Source of the DNA: Symsagittifera roscoffensis
Taxonomy: Eukaryota > Xenacoelomorpha > Acoela > Convolutidae
Assembly: GCF_963678635.1 (NCBI RefSeq)
Contig: NC_087067.1
Location: forward strand, 22,761,547-22,825,546
Length of the DNA: 64,000 nucleotides
Direction: 5' to 3'
Position numbers and translations under genes: made by a program. Under the pieces are notes generated by a model. The model saw nothing but the letters and a program-made list of their open reading frames with translations. It did no database searches and was not told where the DNA came from. Shown here piece by piece: positions 54,821 through 64,000 of this stretch. Position 1 is the first letter of the stretch; every line of letters starts with the position of its first letter.

Positions 54821-57800
54821 AATACCTTATCTCTATGTTTGACTGATGGTCAAATCAAAACAAAAAAATCCTGTATCTAACTCAATACCTATATTAAAAA
54901 CTACAAATCACTGTAAGTAATAGATGATACCATTGTAATTTTAGTAGTCCCTATGTACAAAACTTGATCTCTATAAAACACGAATAACCACTATTAATAG
55001 CTGATTATCTCTAGGTAAAACTAAGAATTCTCCTGTAATACTAATTCTACTTATTCAAAACTAACATCCCTGTGTATAACTAATGATCACGTTTTATAAC
55101 TAATGATCTCTCTGTAAAACAAAAAATTCCAATGAATACCTACATTGTCCCGTTTTATAATTAATAATTGCTATATTTAATTAACGATCACCATAACACT
55201 AAAGATCATTTGGTACAACTATCTTATGATTACTCTGCATAACTAAAACATCTGTTGAGCAAAATAATCTTATATACAACTAAAGATTCCAAATAACAAT
55301 TTTTGATTTTCATAAGTAATCAGATATTGCAAACTTAACCTATCACTATGTATAACTGAAAATTACGCTTTGACACAAATAGTTCTAATGTATATCGAAC
55401 AACCATTCCCCTGTAAATATTTTGTTCCTTAGGTAACCAATGATTTCAATTTATAACTATTGATTCCCATTAGTAATTCAAGATATCTGTGTAAACTAAT
55501 GATCACTTTGTATATAATTCATGATCACTATGTTTTACTAAAGATCCCTATTTCAAACAAACATCCTTTGTATAAACACTGATCCCTTTTTATAGATGAA
55601 GACCATGTAAAACTGATGATTAGTACGTAAAAAATGTATTCCTGCATTTAAATAAATAGCCTTTTCCCTAGCTACGAACCCCTGTAAATAATTGATTATG
55701 GCAAGTATTTTTAATGATCCCTATATGGAAATATTGATTTCTACAAAATTTGAATGATCACAATGTATAGCCGATTATCCCTAGACAAAATTAATGATCC
55801 TCATCCATAACTTTTTCCACCTTTTTTAAATTAATTATCCTTATGTATAATTAATGATCACTATTTATAATTTTTGATCTCTCTGGGAAACAAAATTTCC
55901 TAAGTTAAACCAATGATCCCGTCTCATAACTAATCATTCCTATGTGTAATCAAAGATCACTATAAACACTAGTGATCATTTTGTTTAACATATGTCCACT
56001 ATGTACAGTTAAATTCCCATGTGAAACAAAGGAATCCTATGTTTCACTAATTATCCCTAATTATATCTAAGGATCCCTATGTATAACTAATTATCCCTAA
56101 TTACAATTAAGGCTAGGTAATTTCAACGAAAAATCCCTGAATGTTACTAACTATCTTTATTCATAATGTCTATTATCTGTGTATAATTGATGAACTTGAA
56201 GTAATTTGAATGATTCACATGTTTTAAAAAAAATCCCTATAAATGAGCCAATGATCTCGATAAATTTTCAATGATCTCTTTTTATCACTAATAATCCCTA
56301 TGAATAACTAATGATCAATATGTAAAATTCAAAAACACCTGTGAAACAATTGAATCCCATGATTAGCTAATGGTTTCTCATTATAATTAATGATCCATAG
56401 GTATATTGAAACTTTTCTGAGTATAACTCTTAATAATTTGTTCTAATTGAAGATTAAAGAAAATCAACTAAGGATATCTATACATAATTAAAAATCACGA
56501 CGTAAACTTAATGATCACAAGCTATAACTAATGATCTCTCTTTGAAACATATGGTTCTTTTGTATTTGGAACGATACTTTTGTAGAAATTATGTTCCCTA
56601 GGTAAAACTGATGATGCCAATTGATAAATTCTGATTCCCATGTTTAAATAATGATAAGAAAGTTAACTTTTGATTATTTTGCATAATTAAGGATCATTAT
56701 GTCTAACTAAAGACCCCTCTGTGAAACAAGTTAATCCTATGTATAACTATTGACCCCGATTTATAACTACTGATCCCCATTGATATAAATAAATTTTCTT
56801 AGTTTTCCTAATGATCCTCATGTTTAACTAATGAGACCTATTTATAACTTAAGATCTTTATACCAGAAGATTGATCAGTATATATGTTTTTAATTATACG
56901 TATGTATAACTAATGATCCCTAACTTTGTTTTATATCCCATCGGTTTTATGTATAGCATGTTATTCCTAGCCATTACTATTGATCTCTACGTAGAAATGT
57001 TTATCCCTAAGTGACCTTAATGGTACCTATTTAAAACTAAAACTCGCTGAATACTATGACAATCTTTATTCATAAATACTAGTCTCTGAGTATAATTGAT
57101 GATTGCTAAGAAATATCAATGACTCCTAAGCTTTACCAAAGATCCCTATAAACTACCTTAAGATCTCAAAAAACTACTCATGATAACTAATTTGCTCTAT
57201 GTATAACTGATGATAAGTACGTATAAAAGTTTATCCTGATTAAACTAAAAACCCTTATTCATAACAACAAGTCTCTGTAAAATTTTGATGGTTCCAATGT
57301 AGTTTAATCAATATCTATAAATTAAGAACTACAGCTAAAAATCCCTAGGTAAAATCAATAATCCCCATGTCATGCTTTTCCTATCTTATTGTAATTAAAT
57401 TTCCCTATGTATAAGTCCTATATATAAGTCCCCACGATCTTTTTTTAAAATTAATGAGCTTCTTGTGAAACAACAGTTTGCTATGACGAACTAATGATCC
57501 CAATTTGCAAGTATTTATGCCCTGCCTAGTTAATGATCAGTATGAAAACTAAATTTTTGTATACCTTATGGTTACCATGTATACTCAAAACCTCTGTGAA
57601 ACAAATGAATCCCCCATATATAACTAATGATCCCTATTTTTAACTAATGATCCCTAATTAGATCTAATGATACCTTTATTTTAGCTAACTACCTTTGATT
57701 AATAATATCAATCTTTTTTCATAAATGCTAATCTCTTAGTATGTTTGATGAACCTGAACTAACTTAAATGATTCCCATGTTTTACTAAAAAATATCCCTA

Positions 57801-59335
57801 TAAAGCAGCCAATCATGATGATAAATTACCAATGTTTTACATTCATCACTAAATATCCCTATCTATAACTGATCAACAGTAAGTAAAAAACTATTTCTGT
57901 GTTTAATTCCAAATTCATAATTACAAAACCCTGTAAATAATTGATTATGGCGATGTAAATTCAATGATACCTCTGAGTAAATATTAATCTTTATAAAGTA
58001 CGAATGATCACTATACATAGCTGATTATCCCAAGGTAAAACTATTGATCCTCATGTATAACTAAATCTCTCTAGTTATTTTTAAAACCCCCTGTGAGACA
58101 ATTGAACCTATGATATTCAATTGTAATTAAAGGTCCCTATTTATAATGAAACTTTTATATATTTTTATCCCTTTGTAAAATTTTTGATCCCTTTTACTAG
58201 CTGAAGATCAAAAATTAAAACCAAAGACCTCTATATGTAACTGAAAATCACATCCTAAGCCTAATGATCACTATGTATGAGTAACAATTCCTCTTTCAAT
58301 TGATGAATTCTTAGATGAAATTAATGATCTCAACTGATAACTACTAATTCCCATGTGTAACTAGTGGTAAATTTTAAACTTTTTATCATTTTGTATAACT
58401 AATGATCACTATGTATAACTAAAGATCTATCTGTGAAACAAATTGTTCCTTTGTATGACTACTGATGCCTATTCATAACTAATAATCCCTTTCAATAAAA
58501 ATATTTTTTTTGTATTCCTAATGATTCTCATGTTTAACTATTGAGCCTTATGTATAACTTAAGATCTCTACATAATGATATTGATCAGTATTCCTTTTTA
58601 ATTATAAGTATGCATAAATAATTATTTCTAATTATAACTTGTCACCCAGGTATGACTAATGATCCCTGTGTATATTATGTTAATCCTAGGGGAAAATCTT
58701 GATCCCAAGGTAAGTCTGCTGTTTATCCCCAGATATAACTATTGGTACCGTTTTTTAAATAAAACTCCCTGATTACTATGAACTGTCCTCCTTCACAAAT
58801 GCTAGTCTCTGAGCAAAACTGATGAACACAAAGAAATATTAATGGTTCTTGTGCTTCACTAAAGGTCCCTATAAACTACCTACTACTCTTAAAAATTACT
58901 CATGACTTTTATCTATAACTAATCATCCCTATTCATAACTGACGATGTGTACGTTTGAAAAATTACTCTTGCTTTAAATTAAAAACCGTTATTCATAACT
59001 ACAAATCTCTGTAAAAATTTAATGATCCCAATGTATTTTTAACAATCTCTATGTATAAAATTCAATCACTATGAAGTACAATTATCACTATGTATTGCTA
59101 CTTATCCCTAGGCAAAACTACTGGTCCCGATTTGTAGCTAATGATTTTCCTGTGTAATTAATGAACAATATAAAAACTAATGTTTTTTTATATATTTTAT
59201 GATCACTAAGTACAATTAGAGTATCTGTGAAACAAATGAATCCTATGTATAACTAATGATCACTAATTGAAACTATTGATCACTATGTAAACTGTTTTTT
59301 TTGAATAACTAATGAACCTTATGTATGATTGAATA
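54821..59335. repeat. Minisatellite block M5
   Basis: About 4.5 kb of degenerate ~20-bp units, more diverged than M1-M4. HOR landmarks like GCTGATTATC recur at about 55000, 55770 and 58020, roughly 0.8-2.3 kb apart. The first 1.73 kb (to 56549) is duplicated at 62272-64000. No gene is seen. Confidence 0.88.
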
Positions 59336-61042
59336 CTCAGAAAAGTAAAAATAAAAATTTTGAACGAGTGCTGCGCGCCTATGTATCCAATTCTGGTGGA
59401 GTGGTTTATTTAATGGTTCTGGACCTACGTTTAAAATCATGTTTGCTGTAACTGTATTTGGGTAGTTTTCTACTGAATGTTCAGAGTATGTTCCTGTGAA
59501 CACCATGAGTTGCGTATTAGATGTGATAGTTGATCCACCCATAAGATATGGATTCATTTCAGTTTGAGGGATTCTGCTGTGTCTGTTATTTGGGTAATGT
59601 TTGTAAGTTGGGTTTTTAAATTTCGAGTTGTTTTCAGTAATATGGTAATGAAAATTTTTTTTGCATTAGATTAGGTTGGTAATTTTGAGTATTTATATGG
59701 TTTTGTGATTGCATAATATTTTTTGTTTTAGTCAAGTTTCGTCACTAAGAAAAGTTTTGTCGCGTTTGTCATGTTTGTTTTGAGTTCACGTAGGGTTCAA
59801 AAATATCTGGTTGATAAATATTGTCTGGTTGGGAAAAAGTATTCCAATTATTTTTTTGTGGTTTGTTTTTGTTTTTTTTGATGGTTTTAATTGAAGTTAT
59901 CTTCATCTTCAGATTAGTGTGGCTGATTCCTGTGGATATTTTGATTGTGGGGTTTTTATTTTGCTAAAAAAATGGGTAATTTTTAGTAGGGTCTGTTGAA
60001 ATTGTTCGCTTTTCATAAAAAAAAAAAACTGACTGGGAAACTGGTTGTGGAATCTTTTGACTGTTTTTACGCTCTTATGATTGAATTCGCGTTGTGCAAA
60101 GGAGTTTTGCTATTGGGTTGCTAATGTTATTGTTTGCGAAAAAATCATAATTGTGATTTGTGAATGTTTATCTCTTCAAGTGTTTTTGTTTGTTGGAGTG
60201 TCGTTTTTTAATTATTAGTCTATATGTTTCATAATCCAAACGAAAGTATTATGAAACAACGGATAGTTTGACTATTGATTGTAGAGTTGTTTGTGGGAAG
60301 GGCGTTATTTTGATTATGTGGTGTTGCGAGTGTTGAATGAATAGGCATTGTAGGTATTGTTTCGACTGTTTCTTCATTTATAAAGTGCGGTGGGAATTGA
60401 ATATTTTGTTGTGTCAGATTTCTAGTTCCATTAAAGGTTTCCTGTGTACTTATAAATGTTGAATTTAAACTTATATTACCTGTTCTACCATTAAAGTTTG
60501 TGTGATAGTTTAAGGTTGTTGCATCAATGGTAAGTGTAGTTACTCATAAGTAACCTTTGTGCACGGAGACAGTGGCGGTTGCTGCACTGGAAATATCGTT
60601 AGCAATTTTGACAAACAATAGATGATACCATTCAGAAATCCATACATAATCTGTTTGTTCTGCTTATATAGTTTCATCGTCTGAAATTTGTGGTTGGAAA
60701 CTTTTTAGTGCAGTTGAGGTTAAATCTAAATTGTGTACAAAATATTGTTTAATGAGTCATGATAGAATTCCTTATAGATCAAATTTTACTATTTGTGATA
60801 TTTCATTACCGGTGACTGTTTTACGAATTGATTCTAAAAATTTCGAGAAAAAACTGATTTTTTGTCTTACGATTGCTTGTCGAGATGTTTGAAGTGGTGA
60901 TACATTTAATATTTCGTGTGATTTTAACATGGAAATGTAACTATACACGATAGAGAAAACATAATTTCTGAAAGTTGAGATAGCTTCTTGTGGATTTTGA
61001 GGTTGAAACTTTTTAAAATAATCTGTGAAAGCATTTGAGAAA
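59309..61042 (-). pseudogene. Decayed minus-strand ORF, possibly gag-like
   Basis: On the minus strand one frame is readable from 61050 down past 60300 with only four or so stops. It starts MRNFSNAFTDYFKKF (60772-61050, 92 aa), continues through a helical piece (FLESIRKTVTGNEISQIV), a region with DYVWISEWYHLLFVKIAND (near 60630), and an Asn/Thr/Gln-rich linker (60250-60480), as in some gag proteins. A further frame at 59309-59557 (82 aa, NPYLMGGSTITSNTQLMV) may be its C-terminal part. The plus strand is correspondingly T/G-rich, unlike all surroundings. I could not identify the family. Confidence 0.45.
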
Positions 61043-61738
61043 TTTCGCACACACTAAAAAACGGTGAAAACAGAACAAGAGAATTCGTGAAGAAAAGCAG
61101 TAAACGGAATATGTGTGATACTGATCGAGATTGAAAAAAACTTACAAAGACCATTCCGAGTTGTAACGATTGTGCTGCTACAATCGTTACAGCACAAAAT
61201 CCGAGAATCAGGAAGGGTGTTGGGACGACGTGTCCAGCCTTCCTGAAAGAAATAAGAGCGTTATTTCTCCGGATTCCAGAATCCGGAAGGGTCTCGGGAG
61301 AGAACTGTAACTCGTTATTTTAACATTTTTCAGCTTCCCGGAATGTCTTGAGTTGAATTCAATTAACATCTAAACTCACTTTCAGATTATGAGAAGCTAG
61401 GAGTTAACGAAAAAGATTGATCCATCTTCGATGGAGATGATGATTTTTATCTACTGAACAAAAACAATAGTTATACAAAAACAAAAAATACATAGTAGCC
61501 CTGTTTTTAGGAGTGGCTTCGTGGTCTGGGGATACTGAGAACCAGCCATGAGCTCACTATTTTTGCCTGTAATTCAGTTAATTAGAGCGCTGTGATCGAA
61601 GCCGGAAACAGTAACGTTTTTTGTCGACCCGATTTTTGAAAGACCACCAAAAAAACTGGCTTGTTTTTAAACACTAGCCATTCGTTTTAGAACCTAGCTT
61701 TGTTTTCCGTCGTTATGTACTTCCAGGCGAAAGTTACA
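61043..61738 (+). repeat. LTR F', 5'-truncated copy of LTR F
   Basis: Copy of 53592-54287 at an offset of 7,451. The first ~200 bp of the LTR are missing at the junction with the minus-strand pseudogene. I noticed one substitution (GAGTGGCTTCG against GAGTGGATTCG). All three palindromes are present (the first at 61162-61191). Confidence 0.92.
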
Positions 61739-62271
61739 TAGATGTTTTTATGGCGCTCTTGAGAGTTGTTCTTTTTTAACATCATGACCGGCAGAACCGT
61801 TAACGAGCACTCCGCGCCGAGCGGATGCTCAAAATAAGGCCCTCGCCGCAGGGGCGGAAGGGTAGTTCGGAATGCGGAAGCCTTCCGGATTCGCGAAAAT
61901 AGCTTTCCAACCTGGTTAAGACCGAAAAATCACGTCCCGTCGTTTCCTGAGAAGTTTGTGACCAAAAGCGTTTAAAGCTGTACGGGAAACCAAATAAAAG
62001 TAGTATACTACCTAACAAAAAAACAAAAAACATAAAAAATAACCGAAAAAACCAAAAACAGTACAAAAAATTATAAAATCAGTAGAAATTATCCCCTCAG
62101 TCGAGATGTGATCCGATCCTCCCGTTTGTTGTTGTTAGATATATTATTGTTACAGGCCTTTCTATCAGTTAGGATCGTTACGATCAAGTTTGTGGCCCGT
62201 TTCTTGTGCTTGTACTGTAGGGTTAATTGAGTATTTAAACACGTTAATGCTAATTTGCGCTCAATCCGGAT
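61739..62271 (+). other. Leader fragment after LTR F'
   Basis: Copy of 54288-54820, cut by minisatellite at the same base, so the truncation happened before the duplication. Confidence 0.9.
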
Positions 62272-64000
62272 AATACCTTATCTCTATGTTTGACTGATGG
62301 TCAAATCAAAACAAAAAAATCCTGTATCTAACTCAATACCTATATTAAAAACTACAAATCACTGTAAGTAATAGATGATACCATTGTAATTTTAGTAGTC
62401 CCTATGTACAAAACTTGATCTCTATAAAACACGAATAACCACTATTAATAGCTGATTATCTCTAGGTAAAACTAAGAATTCTCCTGTAATACTAATTCTA
62501 CTTATTCAAAACTAACATCCCTGTGTATAACTAATGATCACGTTTTATAACTAATGATCTCTCTGTAAAACAAAAAATTCCAATGAATACCTACATTGTC
62601 CCGTTTTATAATTAATAATTGCTATATTTAATTAACGATCACCATAACACTAAAGATCATTTGGTACAACTATCTTATGATTACTCTGCATAACTAAAAC
62701 ATCTGTTGAGCAAAATAATCTTATATACAACTAAAGATTCCAAATAACAATTTTTGATTTTCATAAGTAATCAGATATTGCAAACTTAACCTATCACTAT
62801 GTATAACTGAAAATTACGCTTTGACACAAATAGTTCTAATGTATATCGAACAACCATTCCCCTGTAAATATTTTGTTCCTTAGGTAACCAATGATTTCAA
62901 TTTATAACTATTGATTCCCATTAGTAATTCAAGATATCTGTGTAAACTAATGATCACTTTGTATATAATTCATGATCACTATGTTTTACTAAAGATCCCT
63001 ATTTCAAACAAACATCCTTTGTATAAACACTGATCCCTTTTTATAGATGAAGACCATGTAAAACTGATGATTAGTACGTAAAAAATGTATTCCTGCATTT
63101 AAATAAATAGCCTTTTCCCTAGCTACGAACCCCTGTAAATAATTGATTATGGCAAGTATTTTTAATGATCCCTATATGGAAATATTGATTTCTACAAAAT
63201 TTGAATGATCACAATGTATAGCCGATTATCCCTAGACAAAATTAATGATCCTCATCCATAACTTTTTCCACCTTTTTTAAATTAATTATCCTTATGTATA
63301 ATTAATGATCACTATTTATAATTTTTGATCTCTCTGGGAAACAAAATTTCCTAAGTTAAACCAATGATCCCGTCTCATAACTAATCATTCCTATGTGTAA
63401 TCAAAGATCACTATAAACACTAGTGATCATTTTGTTTAACATATGTCCACTATGTACAGTTAAATTCCCATGTGAAACAAAGGAATCCTATGTTTCACTA
63501 ATTATCCCTAATTATATCTAAGGATCCCTATGTATAACTAATTATCCCTAATTACAATTAAGGCTAGGTAATTTCAACGAAAAATCCCTGAATGTTACTA
63601 ACTATCTTTATTCATAATGTCTATTATCTGTGTATAATTGATGAACTTGAAGTAATTTGAATGATTCACATGTTTTAAAAAAAATCCCTATAAATGAGCC
63701 AATGATCTCGATAAATTTTCAATGATCTCTTTTTATCACTAATAATCCCTATGAATAACTAATGATCAATATGTAAAATTCAAAAACACCTGTGAAACAA
63801 TTGAATCCCATGATTAGCTAATGGTTTCTCATTATAATTAATGATCCATAGGTATATTGAAACTTTTCTGAGTATAACTCTTAATAATTTGTTCTAATTG
63901 AAGATTAAAGAAAATCAACTAAGGATATCTATACATAATTAAAAATCACGACGTAAACTTAATGATCACAAGCTATAACTAATGATCTCTCTTTGAAACA
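62272..64000. repeat. Minisatellite block M6 (to window end)
   Basis: Copy of 54821-56549. The duplication continues past the window edge, so its length is at least 2,958 bp (61043-64000 against 53592-56549). Confidence 0.9.

Noticed and set aside
1..64000. tRNA, rRNA or other host ncRNA genes
   Set aside because: None recognised on either strand by motif; no A/B box pairs with a cloverleaf were seen.

Overview
This window is eukaryotic, repeat-rich DNA. I find no ordinary host gene, no tRNA or rRNA gene, and no prokaryotic operon. The protein-coding content is almost entirely decayed Ty3/Gypsy-type LTR retrotransposon, plus a fragment of a non-LTR (LINE) element and one decayed minus-strand reading frame. 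The AT-rich background, the pol types and the arrays of a degenerate ~20-bp minisatellite fit an invertebrate genome. A nematode is my best guess, but nothing in the window settles the species.

Layout. (1) 1-9376 holds the 3' part of one Gypsy-type element (element I): integrase, a macro-domain ORF, accessory ORFs, a 3' untranslated region and a 3' LTR. (2) 9377-10678 has no supportable feature; 10679-11315 is a short minisatellite array. (3) 11316-34920 is a nearly complete, decayed second copy (element II): 5' LTR, ~2.9-kb leader with a 12-copy 25-bp tandem repeat, gag (interrupted by a LINE-derived insert), protease, reverse transcriptase, RNase H, integrase, macro domain, a long accessory region, and a 3'-truncated 3' LTR. 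(4) 34344-51551 is an 8.6-kb segment in direct tandem duplication. Each unit has truncated LTRs, ~2-3-kb minisatellite blocks and the last accessory ORF (X6). (5) 51552-64000 is mostly minisatellite, with two near-identical copies of an LTR-plus-leader fragment 7,451 bp apart, and a decayed minus-strand ORF between them.

The most interesting content is the accessory region downstream of pol. Elements I and II share the order integrase, macro-domain ORF, ~360-bp non-coding spacer with conserved splice-like signals, then X1 (coiled coil plus SGNH-hydrolase domain), then X2 (~470 aa, no recognised domain). Element II continues into X3, X4 and X5. X6 survives only in the tandemly duplicated 3' ends. 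A shared short coding stretch shows that X5 once ran into X6 and that element II lost X6 by deletion. Without the LINE insert, the intact parent would have been more than 20 kb, very large for this class.

All copies carry stops, frameshifts, deletions or active-site changes, so none looks autonomous. Family names rest on motifs read by eye. The macro and SGNH assignments, and the novelty of the X ORFs, need profile or structure searches that I could not run.
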